Source of the DNA: Opeltia flavorubescens
Taxonomy: Eukaryota > Ascomycota > Lecanoromycetes > Teloschistales > Teloschistaceae
DNA length: 64,000 nt
Reading direction: 5' to 3'
Assembly: GCA_000442125.1 (NCBI GenBank)
Contig: KE546977.1
Coordinates: 434,001-498,000, forward strand
The notes beneath the pieces were generated by a model. It searched no databases. It had not been told where the DNA came from and saw only the letters and a program-made list of their open reading frames with translations. A program made the position numbers and the translations under genes. Below are positions 34,900-51,100 of the stretch, one piece after another (within the stretch, counting starts at the first letter, position 1; every line of letters starts with the position of its first letter).

Positions 34900-37300
34900 A
34901 ACTCTATTAAAAATAATAATTTTAATTTATTATTCTATTTATAATTATAATAAACTTATTAATAATATTTTAAAATTTAATTTTAATACTCTATTTAGCC
35001 GTTAATTCTAAAAATAAAATATAATATTAAATTTATTTTTAATACTTAAATAATAATAAAAAATATTTTAAAATTTATTTATAAAAAATAATCTTTTATT
35101 ACTAATAATTTTTTATATAATTTTATAATACTTAATAAATTCGCGTTATAATAATTCTATAAACTTTTTTATATAAATATTTTTAATTATAAAAATATAA
35201 ATTATATATTTAATTAATTTATTTATTAATATAAAAATTAAATTATAGATTTTCTTTATATAAAAATCGATTATAAGTCGTAAATTTGTAATAAAATCTA
35301 TTATTAATATATAAAATAGCTTTATATTTTTTAATAGATTTAGTTTTTATTAATTATAAAATTTATAATAGTAAATTTATATTCTTTAATAATTAAAGTA
35401 TATTTTATAATAATTTTCTGTTTTTTTAATTATATTTAACTAATAATATTTTTTATAAATCGAATCCTTTATTTTTTTTTTTATAAAATAACCCGCTTTA
35501 AAATTATTATAATTTATATAAAGAAATTTTTTTTATCGCTAGATTATTAGATATATAAACTATTAGATTTTTTTAAAATAGTTTATTTTCTTTAATCCTT
35601 TATTTTAAAAGTTTTTTCTAATTAATAGTAAATTTTTAATATTATTCTTTTTTTATAATAAAAACGTCCTTTTATTAAAATTTAAAAAGCTATTTTATTA
35701 TAAATAATTATATATTTAAAAAGGATTTTTTTAATTTAATAACCTATTAAATTAAAAACCAGGAATTAATAAAATTTAAAAATTTAAAAATTTTTTTAAA
35801 TTTTTTTTTATTTTTATAAATAGCGAGGGTATTTATAATAATTATACTATCTAGTTATACTATTAAAATTATTATAAGTTTAATTATTAAATATATTCTA
35901 TTTTTTTTTTATAATTTAAACGAGTAGTTTTTATTATAAAATTTATTTTATAAAATATATAGAAAATTATTATTATTATTTTTATTATTATTAAATTTTA
36001 TAATATTAAACCTTTTAAATAATATATCGGCTAAATTTAATAATCTCTTTTAGTATTTTATATTAAAATTAAATATAATTATTTTTTTTATTTATTATAT
36101 TTATTTTATAATAAACTTTTTTATAGTTATAAAATATTTAAAGTTATTATAATTAATAATTATATAAATTATTTCTTTAATTTTTAATAAATAATACTAC
36201 TAATTTTTAAAACCTAGTATTATAATATAAAACTTTTTATAATATATATTTTAATAGAATTTTACGCTTTTAAATTTATAATTAAAAAATACTATTAAAT
36301 ACTAGTATAAACTTTCTTTTAGTTTTTAATTAAAAATTCCCCCTATTTTATATTTTAATATATCTATTTTTATACGAATTTCGGTATTTATATTATAATA
36401 ATATAAAATAGGGGCTAAAATAAAAAATCTTTATAGTTTATTAAAAGCTTTTTATACTTTTTTAGATTAAATAAATTTAAATCTAGTTTATCTTTTTTTT
36501 ATATCTTATATTAGATCGATTAAAAGGATAGCTATTTATAAAAAACCTTTTATAAATCGTTTATAAAATCTTATAAATTCTAAAAATACTAGAATATCTT
36601 TTATATTTTCTAATACTAGCTATTTATTTATAGCTTTAATTTTTAAAGGCTTTATATAAATTTTTTATTAATCTATTATAAAAATTAAAAATATAACTTC
36701 GGTATAATTAAAAATATATTTTAATAGTTTTATATATAAATAATACTTTAATAAAGCTTTAATAATTATATAAATATACTTTTAATACTCTTTTTTATTT
36801 TTGAAATAAATTAGTATATTATTTAAATAAATAATATAAAATATATTTAAATAATATTATAACGTTTTATTAATATATAATTAAAATATAATAATAATAT
36901 TTATAAAGCTAAATAGTATAATTTAATATTTTAATTATTTATAACAACTTTAAAATATAATTTTTTATTTATTTTTCTACTTAATTTAAATATAATAATA
37001 GGTATTATAAATATTAATTTTAGTAAATCGCTTTATATATATAAATCTATTTAAATAATTTAATAATAAAGATAAAAAATATTTATTTTTAATAATAATT
37101 TTATTAAAATTTCTATAATTTATATATAATTATAAACTATTATTTACCTTTTTAATAAATAATATTAATATTTTAATTAAATTATTTAAAAGCTTTATCT
37201 AGCTTTTAATTTATATATTAACGAGGTAATTTTAAATTACTACGAATTTATATAATAGTATATTATAAATTAGGCTTATTTTTAGCTATTTATCTAGTTT
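34900..37300 (-). pseudogene. Element C pol remnant (RT to integrase)
   Basis: On the minus strand the region near 37,200-36,790 shows the RT core order with many stops. The catalytic box reads Y-L-N-N-I-L-I-Y at 36,806-36,829, where active members have YxDD, so both Asp codons have become Asn (G-to-A). Lower coordinates carry the RNase H and integrase portions, too damaged to delimit. There is an ambiguous base at 34,748. Confidence 0.65.
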
Positions 37301-38562
37301 TAAATCTATAAAATACTTTATTTAATTATATATATTTAAATTATTAATAAATTTTTTTAAAAAAAACTCTATTAAATTCTATAAAGCCGGCGGAATTTTA
37401 GAATTTTTAATTTATATTATACTATATTTAACTACTTTTAAAATAGCTATTTCTATTTTTTAATTAGATATTTATTAATAAAAATATATAATTTATATAT
37501 TATTATTTTTATTTATTACTAGTATAATTAATTTAATAAATTCTTTTATAATATAAATACTAATTTAGTTTAATACCGCTTTATAAATAATAGAAGTACT
37601 TTTATAAATTTATTTTTAATTTTACTAGTAAATATTAAAGTTTATTTCTATTAATTAAAAGTAGTTTAAAATTATATTATATTTATATATATTTACTATA
37701 TAGTAATTATTTTTTTAATACTTTTTTACCTTATAATTATTTATTATTTTTTTATCTAGTAGATAGAAATTATAAAATAGAATTTAATAATTATTTACCG
37801 CTTTAATTTATTTTAAAACTATTCGATTTTTAAAAAAAAAAAAAATTTTAATAAATATTTATAAAATATAATTTTTTTTTATATTAGAATTAATTAAATA
37901 ATAAACTATTTAAAATTTTATAAAGATATTAATATATAAAATAACTACTATAATAGATATTTATTATCTAGTTATAGATAATTCTAATATAATAGCGGTA
38001 TATATTAGAATTTATTTTTTTTTTATATTTTTTTTTATTATATTTTTTCTACTTTTTTACAAATTTAAAATATTTAAAATTATCCGTTTTATACTTTTTA
38101 ATTTTATAAATCTAATATTCTATTTGAAATATTATTTTTTTATATTCTTTTAAATATTTAATTAAATTTTAATTATTATTTTTACCGCGATTTAAATCTT
38201 TTTTTTTATAAATTTTTTTTTTAATTACTTTATTTAAAGGATTAAGTATTTTTATTAAATATTTTATAACTTAATTTAAATATAGTATCTATTTTTTATA
38301 GATATTATTCTAGTATAATATATTATATTAAAAAAATTTAATAGATTTTTAATTTTTTAAAATTTTATAGCGCTTTATTATTAATTTATTTATTTATTTT
38401 AATTTATAAATAAAAAATTTTTATAAATTTATTTATTAAATAATTTAAATTATTATATTATTACTATAAATATTAATCGAATATAGATATTAATTATAAT
38501 TCTAGCTATTTTATAGATTCTAACCGGGCTTTTATTTATATATTCCGAATCGTCGAATTATT

Positions 38563-38863
38563 AAATTATTACTATCAAGCTATAAAAGCAGTTAGTATTT
38601 GGACCCTAGATGGAAATTATATAATAGAGATAATATATTAAATTACTAGTACAGCGGGCCCTTTAAAAGAGTTAAACGGGGTTATTTAAGTAATTACTAT
38701 CTAGTATAAAATAAATATATTTTTAGATATATAGCGATCCCTTTTACTTTTTATTAAAAAGTAAAAATTAGTTTTTTAATATATTTAAATATATATATTA
38801 TAAATAGTTCTTTTATAGTAGTTTATACTTTTAAATTAATTTAATTATACCTAGTATATTATA
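38563..38863 (+). repeat. 5' LTR of element B
   Basis: It has the same landmarks as the A LTRs (gcgggccctttaaaagag, cggggttattt, tatatagcgatccc). Confidence 0.8.
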
Positions 38864-40419
38864 GTTTTAACTCTTTTTTTTTATATTTAAAGGTATAGAT
38901 TATTATTAAAAATAATTATTAAAAAAACTCGCGGTTATAATAAAAATAGGAATAATAATAATAGTATAATTATTAATTTCTAGAATTTAAATATTTAATT
39001 AGAAACTCTATATATAAACTTAATAAACGGATTTTTTAATATAACTAGTCTTATAATTTCTTAAAACGAGTGTATTACGGAATTATCCGATAATATTATA
39101 AAATTATAATAGAATAGCAGTATTTTTTTAATAGAGCCGATACCGAGTTCTAATATTTATTATTATAAAAGTAAAAAGCTAATATATAATATAATTTTAT
39201 CCCCTTTATTACCTAATTTAAATAGTAATAACTATAATAATAGCGATTCTTTAAATACCTTTTTAAATATATAAATAGAACGGGAAATTAAAAATTTAAA
39301 ATATAAAATAAAAAAGGCTACTAAATATATTTATTACTTTAAAAAAATTAAAGTAGTTTATTAATAAATTTAGGTAATATTCTAAAAGCTCCGTATATCT
39401 ATTAATATATTTATTCCTATTATTCCATCTATTAATACTAAACCTTCTATTATTATAAAGCTAAAAATTATTAAACTAGCTTTTTTACCAGACTATCTAT
39501 TAAAAAATAGCTTTACCGGCTATTAAATATAGATATTATAAACGGATATAAAATTTCAATTATTATAGGATTCGTTCCTAATAAATAAAATAAAAATCCG
39601 CTTTATTATACTATTATTAAAAGGTAACCCTTTAATATAATAAATTTAATATATAAAAACGAATAGAATTAATATAAACTAGCTTAATTTTTTTAAATAA
39701 CTATTTAATTTTTTATTAAATAAAGAAAGCCGATTTTTAAACTCTTTATTAAAATATTATATATTAAAATAAAATATAATAATATCGTAGAAGCTCTATA
39801 ACTAGATAAAAATGTTTAAAAATTAGTTACCGGAATTATTAAAAGAATAGTATACGATAAATTTTATTATAAAATTTAAACGCGATATTTAAATATTAGT
39901 ATATTAATCTAGATATATATTTAAAAATAAAATAAAAAATAAATAAATAGCTTTAACAACTTATATAAAAGGTATTATAAAAGATATTAATATAAATACC
40001 TTCTATAAAAAGCCTTTTTTTTTAAATTAAAACGGCTAGAATAATTAAATTTTAAAAAAGCTTTATAATAGTTATATAGAGGATAAATAAAAATATAATA
40101 ATTATAGATTTTATAGCGGGCCCTCTATAAGATTAAAAAATAATAAAAATACTAGTTTAAAGAATTTAAGCTAAATAGAATATTATAATTATTATAAAAA
40201 AAATTATTCTTTTATTAATTACCTTTATATAAAAAAATCGGTAAAGAAAATATCTATTAAAAATATTAAATCTAGCGCTAATAAAGATTTTAATACGGCT
40301 TTAAAAAACGACTAAATTTAAATAAAATTTTAGCGCCTAAACGTTATTTAATTAAAATAATAAAAGGAATTAAAATAATACTTCGATTTTATATAGGCGA
40401 TTAAATTAAAAGGGCTTCT

Positions 40420-43400
40420 ATACTATTAAATACAGGGTTAAATATTAACTATTCTTTATAAATTAAAATAATAGAATAGGGCCTTATTTTAATAAATACT
40501 AGTCGTTTTATATTAAACTAGCTTTAAAATTAGTAGTATTACTACTATAAAACTTATAAATTTAAATAGACCTATATTAATAGCTAAAATATAGAATAAA
40601 TAACTTTTATTATTTTTTTCTACGCTATTAATTTAAATAAATATAATATAAATTTAAATTTTTTAAAGATATATAAAACTAATTTATTTATTAATATATA
40701 GGTTATAAAATAGTATTTTTCTATTAAGATTAATTAAATATAGATAAACTAGCTATAAATCTTTAAATAATCCTTTAAAATACGCTTTATTATATACGCT
40801 CTAGTAGTATTAATAATAAAGAATCTAGTTAATATTAATAGTATAAAAATTTTATACTAAATTAAAGCTTTTAAGTCTATATTTTTTATAATAAAATCGA
40901 GTAAATTACTTTAATCGAAATCTAGTAATTATATTATTAATTTAATAAAAAATAAAAAACTATTATATAAACTAATATATAATCTATTAAATAATAAATT
41001 AAAAAAATTACGCTAATATTTTAAAAAAGCCTTTAAAACGGCTGGATTTAATATTTAATTTTATTTATAAAAGCTTCTATTTTATTTATATCGAAAAAGG
41101 ATAATAAATTATATTTATATATAAATTACTATAGTTTAAATATAGTAATAATTAAAAATCGATATTTATTTCTTTTAATTACTAAAACTTTAAACCGCTT
41201 ATATAATATAAAAAAATTTATAAAAATAGATATACGCGATATTTATTACTAAATTAGAATTAAGTAAAAAAATAAATAGAAAATAATATTTTATATTAGA
41301 TATAAATACTTTAAATACTTTATTATATTCTTTAACCTAACGAATACTTTTATAATCTTTTAGATATATATTAATAAAGTATTAATAGGGATAGTTAATA
41401 TTTTTTATATAATATATCTAAATAATATCCTAGTATATTTAGATTCTAAAAAAAATACTAGAAATATATTTATATAATCTTATACTAATTCCGCGAATAT
41501 TAATTATTTTTAAATTTAAAAAAATACGCCTTTAATATTAAATAGCTAGATATTCTAAAATATATTATATTATTTAAAGGAGTAGAAATAGATTTTAAAA
41601 GAATAAATATAATTTAAAATTAGTCTATTCCGAAATTATATAAAGATATTTAAGTATTTTTAGGTTTAACGAATTTCTATTAGCAATTTATTAAATATTA
41701 TTTAAAAATTATAGTATTTATAATTAACCTATTAATTAATATAAAAAATAATAAAAAACTAAAGTTATTAAAATAAAATAATACTATTTAAAAAGCCTTT
41801 AAAAAGTTAAAAAAAGCTTTTACTATAGTACTATTATTAAAGTATTTCGATTTAGTATATAAAATCCGAATTAAAATAGATACTTTAAATTTTAATATTT
41901 CTAGTATTATAATTTAATTAAATAATAATAATATCTATTATTTAATAGTTTTCTAGTTAAAGAAAATAATAACGGCTAAATAAAATTATAAAATTTATAA
42001 TTTAAAGCTACTCGCTATCGTTAAAATCTTTAAATAATAATAATACTATTTTTAAAAGGTCTAATATACTATTAAAATATAATTAGATTATAATAATTTA
42101 AAAAGATTTATATATATTAAATAATTTAATAATAAGTAATAGCGTTAAATTATAAAGTTAAAAGCTATAAATTTTAAAATCTTCTATTAAACTAGGAAAT
42201 CGAATTTAATAGATCTTTTATTAAAAAGATTAAATTATTAAAGAATTAATTCTAAAACTTTAATAATAATACCTATATTATAATAAAAACTATCTTTTAT
42301 TAATAATATATTATCTATACCGGCGGTAATAAGAAAAATAAGGGTAGTATATTTATATAAAAAATATAAAAAAAGGTTTAAAAAACTTTTATTAAAAGCT
42401 AATATTTTTAAAAAATTTAATAATAGTTTACCGGTTTAAAAATCTTATAGTATATTAATATTAATAATATCTTATAAAAGCCCCACTAAAAGCTTTTAAA
42501 AGGAAAATCTATTTTTTAATAAAAAAGATATAATAAATTCTACTACTAAAATAGCTAGTTATAAATAGTATATCCTATATTAAATAATAAAAGATATTAT
42601 TTCTAGCGAAACGGCTTATAATAATAGCTTAATAAATATAAAAAAAATAATTTTATAATTTTAGCAAGATAATAATTTTATTATTATTTAAAAATATAAT
42701 ATTAAAAACGCTTATAAAAAAAAATTCTAAATATATAAAAGCCGAATTATAGAATTTAAAAATAGAAGGCGAATTATTATTTTATAAATTTATATATATT
42801 TTAAAAGATTTCGCTATTTATATAAAGCTTATAATAAAATATTATAATAATCCTTTAGCTAAATATTTTAAAGCGGAGCGGATAATAAAATTATTTTACC
42901 GCTAGTATTAATAGCCTAATTTAAATAAAAAGGTTAAAAAATATATATAAATATATAATCTTTATTAATATATAAAAGTATATCGGTATAAATCGTATAA
43001 TAAACTATAGTTTTTTTCTATTTTTAATAGTTTATACTAAAAAATTATATTAAATTTTATAACGGGATTACTACTATTAAAATACTATATAGGCGTAACT
43101 AATATTATATTAGTTATAATAGACCGATATTTAAAAATAGTTATATATATTCTTTATATAAAAATTATTAATATAATAAAATTCGTAGATTTATTCTTTA
43201 AAATAATAATCTATAAAAAAATTACTTTAAAAGATATTATTAATAATAAAAATTTATTATTTATAAGCGAATTCTAGTTTAAAATCTACTACTATTTAAA
43301 GATAAAAAAAAAGCTAAATACTATTTTTTATTTATAAATGAATAGTTAAATAAAACGCTAAAATTAATTACTAAAATACTATCTTTAAATTTATTTAAAT

Positions 43401-44160
43401 AAAGAGTAATTTAATTAAATAAAAATTTTTCCTATTATAAAATTTATATATAATAATAATATCTATTCTACTATTAATAAAATACTATTTTTTTTAATAA
43501 TTAAGATATACCTAAATTTAAAGTTTAATATTATAGATAATATTTTTAAAAAAAAGGCCTATTAAATTAATATACTAGTAGTAAAGAAATATATAAAGAA
43601 ATTAATAGAATTATATAAAAAATTAAACTAGAAATAATAAAAGATATAAAAAAAATAGATAAAATATTATAATCGTTTTTATATAAATATAAAATTTAAT
43701 TTAAATAATATAATATTCCTATTATTTAAAAATTTAAAATTAAAAAAATTATTTAAAAAACTTATTTATTATTATACCGGATCGTATTATATTAAAAAAT
43801 ATATTAATTTCTAGGCGTATAAGCTATTATTACCGCCTAGTTCGCGTATTTATAATATCTTCTATATTTTTTTACTAAAAAAATATTAGTAAAAAAAAGG
43901 GTAAAAAGTTCCTTAATATTTATTTCTAGAATTTATAAATAACGAGCTAGAATAAAAAATAAAAGTAATCCTAGATAAACGTATTAAAAAATCTAAAAAT
44001 AAGATAAAATAATATTTAGTTAGCTAAATAAATTAATTAAAAAAGTATAATTTATAATAATCGAAATTAAATCTAATAAATACTAAAAACCTAGTAAAAA
44101 AGTTTAATTAAAGTTATAAAGAACCGTTAAAAAAATATAGAAAAAAAAGCTAAATATTTT
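40420..44160 (+). pseudogene. Element B pol remnant
   Basis: Collinear with the A pol remnant, with more stops and both RT Asp codons changed to Asn. Not functional. Confidence 0.72.
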
Positions 44161-44451
44161 AGTTATATTAGCTACTATTTTTTTTAAAGCTTTTAACGGG
44201 CTTTTTATAAATTTAAATAATATTATTTCTATTTAAAAATAAATATAAGAAAAAATAATATAAATAATAAAATTTATATTAAATTTTTAGAAGCTAATTA
44301 ATTTATTTAAAAAAAATTTATTAAATATAAATTAAAAACGAAATTAAAATAATAAATAAAATTTATTAAATAAAATTCGAGCTTATTTAATAAAATAAAT
44401 ATTTATTAATAGCTATATTTTATTTAATCTTTTTACGCTATATTTCTATAT

Positions 44452-44556
44452 ATTATTCTATAACTTATTATATTTCTTTATTCTATAATTTATTACGCTC
44501 CTTTATTCTATAACTCGCTATACTTTTTTATTTTATAATTTACCGCGCTTTTTTAT
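44452..44556 (+). repeat. Four-copy 25-26 bp tandem repeat in element B
   Basis: Same array as at 30,450-30,552, with a few more C-to-T changes. Confidence 0.72.
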
Positions 44557-47464
44557 ATTAATAAACTTTCGGTTTATTTTTTTATATTAGCTTTATTAAT
44601 TAATAAAATTTTATTAATAATTTTATCGGTATTTACGTAGTAATAAAAAATAATATTATTTTTTAAAGTCTTTAGTATTTTAGAAATTTTAGATATTTTC
44701 GAAATTTTTAGAGTTTAAAAGTTTTAAAGCCTTTTTTATAGTACTAGATTACTTTATTTAATTAGTAAAACAGATAATTTAAAGGATAAAAATTCTATAT
44801 TAAAAATAACTCCTTTTTTTTTATTATATATATCCTTCTCTATATTCCTTTTATTAGTATTTTTATTAGTAGTTCCCTTTATTAATATTTTTATTAATAG
44901 TTTACTACTAGTTTAATATAAAAAAAAATTAGTAATTATAAAAATATTATCGGCGTTAAAGATTTAAGGGAACTAGTAATTAAAATAGTATTATTCGATT
45001 AAAAAAATATCGTTTAATTTATTTTTTCCTTTTTAAAAGTATTATTTAATTCGTTTTTCCTTTTTTTAAAACGTTATAACCGAAGTTTTATTTAAAACGC
45101 TATAGCCGAAGCCGTTTTCTATTATTATATTAATTTTTATATATTTTAAACTAATTTAAAAGCGATAAAATAGAATATAAACCTATAATTTATAATACCG
45201 AAATAAATTATAAATCTACATCCACCTTCTATTAAGTTATACCCCTAAATTAGCCGTTTTCCGCTATATTTTCTCCGCTCGCCGGTATAGTTATTATTTC
45301 TATTTCTCTATTTAATCTAAAATCGTTTTTAGCTCTAATAGGTTATTTAACTAGATAAATAGTAAAGGACGGCTTATAATAATTAACGCTTTAATATTTA
45401 ACTCTAAAAGCTTTAATAAAACCAAGTCTCGTAACCGTTAAAAAAAGTTAATAAAAAATATTAGAATTTAATATAATAAATATAAATATATTAGATTTAA
45501 TAAGCTAGCCAGCTTTTTTATAAAAATAAATTATTTTTAATTAGTCTAGCTACTATTTAAAACCCTTTTTAAATTATTATTAAAAATCGACTATTATTCT
45601 AAATTTAAATAAGTTTTTCGCTAGAGTTAAATAATATAATAAGCTATTACTTTATATTATTTAGCTACCGATTAATTTAAAGTAAAATTATTAAAAAAGT
45701 CGNTTTTTAAAAATATAAAGGGTAATATTAAAGGTCCTAGTATAAACCTAATAATAGATTTAATAAAAAAATTAATTAGTATTAAATTTAAGTAAACTAT
45801 TATTAAAAGTTATATAAAAAGTAATAAAAACTATATTAAATTTTATTAACTAAGTTTCTAATTATTAAATACCGTTTTTATTATAAAAAATACTTTATTT
45901 AAAGATAATTAATTAAAATCTAATAGTAAAATTTTATTATACTAGTTATAAATCGATAATAAATAAATTAAAAATAAAAAATTTAATAATAATTTACTAT
46001 AATATAATAAAAGTTTATTTTTATTACTATTAAATATTATAGATTCGGATTTTTTTTTTTTTATTTCTTTTATTTATACCGTTAAAACGGACCTTCTCTT
46101 TTTATAAAAAAATATTTATTATATAAAAACCGTTAAAGCGAGTAGAACTAAATATATAAATTTATCTATAAAATTTCTAATTTTATAAAAGTTTTTAAAA
46201 TTTATTATTAAATTATTTAAAACTTTAAAATAAAACTTCTCCCGTTAAAAAATTTAAAAAAAAAATTTATTTTAATCTATAAATAGACTTTAACCGCGAG
46301 AAAATAAATTTAAATCTAAATAAAAAAAATAATAAACTTCTATAAATATAAATAATTAACGACCTATATATAATATACTATTCTCCTATTTTAATTCGCG
46401 TATTTATTATTTAAAATTACGAATTTTCTAATAAAAATCTTTTTACTCGGCGAGATTTTAACGGGCCTTATATAAAAACTTATTATTACGAATTAGTAGT
46501 AGATTAATTTAACTACTAGTTAAATTTATACTTTAACTATAAGTTTAAAGATTCCGAGCTATTTTTATTAACTTTTTATTTATAAAAAGTATAAAGTTCT
46601 ATCTCTAAATAATATTTAAATATTTTTAAATATATTTAAAATATTTCTATACTATTAATTATATAAAGTAAAGAATTTAAATAAAATTAATATAAAATAA
46701 TTAATATATTAGTAAACTTACTATTAAATAATTTTAAATATTCTTATAATTTTAACGGTATATATAATATAAAAACTTTATATACTCTTTCCAGTATAAT
46801 ATATATAGAACCTTATTATTAAAAAACGTAGCTTTTAATAACACGCGGAAGTAATAATTATATAATAAAAGCCCTATATTAAATTAAATTTATAATTTAA
46901 ATAATTATTTAAGCTTTAAATTATTATATAAAAATTCTATTTATCGAAAAATAAACGTAAAAATAGAAGAAACTTATTATTAATATTTTTAAAAGCTTCG
47001 CTATTAATAGATTTACTACTACTAGATAAACTATTAAATATTATATTATCTATAATAATTAATAAAAAAGAAAAAAAAAATTTTTTTATAAAAGCCTATA
47101 TTTATCTACTAGTATAATTACTAGCCTTTTTTATATTATACTAAAGTAAAGTTTATATATTAAATAAAAAAAAATTTTTAATTCTTTTAATTATAATAAT
47201 AATATAATATTTTTTTTACTTTTTTTTTATTTATAAAAGCGTATATAACGCTAAAAATCTTTAGCGGGCCTTTAATAGAATTTTAATAATAGAAAAGTAA
47301 TAAAAACTAGTAACTATTTTTATAGTTAATAGTATTACTATAAATAATCGTTTTTTTTTCTATTAGATTTTAAACGGTTTTTAATAAATATTTATTTAAA
47401 TATTCCGAATAACTTAAATTATTTTTAAATCTTAATACTAAAATTAATATTTTAAAAAAGGAAG

Positions 47465-47764
47465 TAATTATTATTATTAAGCTATAAAAATAATTAGTAA
47501 TCTAATTCTAGGTAGAAATTATATAATAGAAATAATATATTAAATTATTAGTATAGCGGGCTTTTTAAAGGGGCTAAATAAGGTTATTTAAATAATTATT
47601 ATCGAGTATAAAATAAATATATTTTTAGGTATATAACGATCCCTTTTACTTTCTATTAAAAAATAAAAGTTAGTTTTTTAATATATCTGAATATATATAT
47701 TATAGGCAGTTTTTTTATAATAGTTCACGCTTTTAAATTGGTTTAATTGCACCTAGTATATTAT
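47465..47764 (+). repeat. 3' LTR of element B
   Basis: It matches the other three family LTRs and ends gcacctagtatattata. Confidence 0.8.
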
Positions 47765-47965
47765 ATAAATATATTTTTATAATATTTAATAAAATAATTT
47801 TAAATAAATAATTTATTTTTAATATCTAATAATTTAATATAATTATACTATTAAATTTTAAATTTACTATTAAATTTGAAAATTATCTAATAAATTTTTT
47901 CCTTTTTTATAAAAAAATTCTTTTATAAAATATTATTAGATTTTTTATAATCGATAAACTACTAT

Positions 47966-48178
47966 ATTAAATCTATTATATAATAGATATAAAGTAATAG
48001 TATTATATTAAAGGTAAAGAACTATTTATTTATAGAATTTATAACTAAATAAATATAGGCGCTAAAAGGCGCTAAATCTAACTAGGTAAATATATTTAAA
48101 AGGCCTCCTTTAAGTTATAATAGCTATTTAGCCCTATTTATTCTATTAGCCTTCTACCTATACGGTATAGCTGTAATA
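47966..48178 (-). repeat. 3' LTR of element D
   Basis: Shares aaaggtaaagaactattt, ataggcgctaaaaggcgct and tatacggtatag with 54,950-55,164, and is the reverse complement of 58,183-58,397. Confidence 0.8.
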
Positions 48179-51100
48179 GATACCGGTAATAAATAAAGCT
48201 ATTAGCCTTTAATAGTAGGTTCTTTCTCGCTAATAAGCGGCTCTTTAACTTATTCCTACTACTTGATATTAGTATTAATATTATTAGCGGCCTTATTATA
48301 ATTTAAAACCGATTTTAGGCTAAAACGGTATTTATATTCTTTTATTAGTACTTTAATATTACTTAAACGGTATTAAAATATCTATTAATTATTTTTAGGT
48401 CTATAACTAACCTAATAAATAAGGTATTAAATAGAGAAACCCCTATTTTTATAAATATAATATTTATAAAGGATTTATTCGATTTTAAACTCTTTATTAT
48501 TATTAACGATAATTAGAGGTATAAATATACGGTAGTATTAATAGGAATTATTACTAAAGTTAATAATAGGCTTTAGATATATTATTAATATTATATTATA
48601 AATTTTTATAATAGGTAGTAGCTTTAAATAGTAGACTAATAATTTAATATATTTAATAATTTTAAAAAAGTCTATTAACTATTATTTAATTTTTTTAGAA
48701 GTAAGTTTTAATATATTATAACCTTAATATAAACGTATTTTTATAAAATCGCTAACTTTAAAATAAACTAGTTAGTAGTATATATTATAATATTTTTTTA
48801 TTTTTATTATAGCGAAGATAATAATATTTTTAATATTAATATATATAGGCCGGTACTCTTTTATAGCTATTAATATTATAATATTTCGTACTATAAATAC
48901 ATTTACGGATTTATTAGCTTTTAAAGTAGTTAGATTACGGTAATAAGCTATCTATATTATAGCTAGAAAGGTAGCTAGTTCTTTAACGGGAGTATTAGTA
49001 GGAGTTTTAGGGTCTAGCGTATTTTCTAGCTAGATAGTTTACTTAGGGTTTAGTAGATATAAAAAGTTTAGTATTTTATAAATTTTAAATCCGAATAATA
49101 TTTAATTAGGTACTTTAAATATAAAGCTATAGTTTATAAAGTTATTAAAAGCCGCTAATATCTATAAAAGAATAATAGATTATAGTCTAAAGTTATTTAA
49201 TATAACAATATAATAGTATATAATAATTTTAGTAGTTTAATTAAACCGTTCTAATATATTATTAATTTATAAATATTAAAAAGTAGAATATTATAAATCT
49301 ATTTTTAATATTTTAAATATCTAGCGTTATAGTTAATCTATAAACTTTCTATTATAATTTAAAATTATAGCTTATAATACGCTCTAATTTAATTTTATTA
49401 ATCTATTTAATAATTATTTAACCTATTATTTACCGCTTTAAATAGTTTTTTTAAATATATAGGTAACTATTTTAATAAATTTATTTATTATTAATATATA
49501 ATAATTATATCCTTTATATAATTTTAATAGAACGAGGATAAAATTAATAATAAACGTATAAAATAGTTTTATTAGATTAAATACTAGTTATAGGACTCTA
49601 TATAGGCGGTAATAAGATATTTAGTTAATTTAGTACTATAAATAGTAGTAAATAAATTTATATAGCTTTATTAATATATTTTATATATAAAGGCCTTTTA
49701 TTAGGCGTTTATACGTATATATATAGCCGGGGTAGCCTATTTTATTATATACTAACTAGAATACTTTCTTTTTTATATCTATAAGTATTACTAAGCGCAG
49801 GCTTTATTTATTATTATTAAAGTAGAATAGCGTATTAATAATATAATATAATAGTTTAATAGTATTATTATTTAATTTTATATTAGCTTTAATAGATTTT
49901 TTAATTTTAGCCTAATAGTTTTTTTTTATATATCTATCGATTAATTATTAGCGGAATTCGGTTAATATTTCTACTAGGCTTATTAAAAAGCAGTATACTA
50001 TAAAGGTATTTATATCTAGTAATTTATTTATTTCTAGGCGGTATTTACGGCTAGTAAGCTTTAAGAATATATTTAAAATAGTATTTATAACTTTAAATTT
50101 ATAGCGGATATTAAGCCTAAAGTATTAAAAATATTTAAAAGTTTATATTAAGCGGAGATTAAGTTTTTTTATAAATACTATATTTAGGCTAGTCTAGTAT
50201 AAAATATTAACTATAGTAGAATAGTCTATATAAATAATAATAATATATTTAGCTATTTCGATTATATAACGGATCTTTTTAATTATCTAGATAATATCTA
50301 TAACCTTTAATTTTATAAGCTAATAGTATATTTTAATATCTAATAGTAAGCGGCTAAAAAATAGAATCGATCGCTTAAATTTCTATTTAAGTTTTTCGCC
50401 TATTTTATAGATAGCTTTATCTATATTATAATAAATATAAATTATAAAACTAAACTTTTTACTAGTATTTAGATTTATATATAATATTAAGCTTTTATTA
50501 AAGTAAACCAGAATTAATAATAATAAAAAAAGCTTTTATAAATAGTAAAACGCGTTAAATTTTTTAAGTATAGGTATTATTAGTAGATTCTAGATAATAG
50601 CTTTTTTATAAATATTACTTTTAACGGTAATATTGCGGTTTATATAAGTTTTATATTTTTAAAATAATTTTATAATAATTATATAATTACTAATATACTA
50701 TTAAAGATAGTTTATTAAATTTAAATATTTTTTTAACTATTAAAATATATATAGAAATAAAAGCTTTAAAATTACTTTTAGTTTATTTTTTATTATAATA
50801 AGTTTAAAAATATTAACCTTCTAATTTAATAAATATATAAATATATAATTAATAAATAATTTTATAGATAATAAATATAGATTTATAGTATCGAGTATAT
50901 TAAAAATCTAGTTAAAATACTTTATATATTTTTTTACTAAAAAGAAAAAAATTATAATATTATCGATATAAGTTCTATAAAAGGAATAAAATAAGCGTAA
51001 AATCCTATCTATTATTTATTATATATAAGCTAGTAAGTTATAATAATTTATTACTAGTATTTTAAACGTTTTTTACCCTTAATATAAAACTACTATTAGA

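Larger units (their letters stand above)
38563..47764 (+). mobile_element. Element B: second 9.2-kb copy of the element A family, RIP-inactivated
   Basis: LTRs are at 38,563-38,863 and 47,465-47,764. The interior is collinear with A without large indels: the RT box lies 2,852 bp from the left end here and 2,849 bp in A. The RT box reads YLNN at 41,415-41,426, one Asp codon more damaged than in A. The chromodomain-like segment is near 44,010-44,120, the tandem repeat at 44,452-44,556 and the 3' tract to 47,464. It is inserted in element C. There is an ambiguous base at 45,703. Confidence 0.85.
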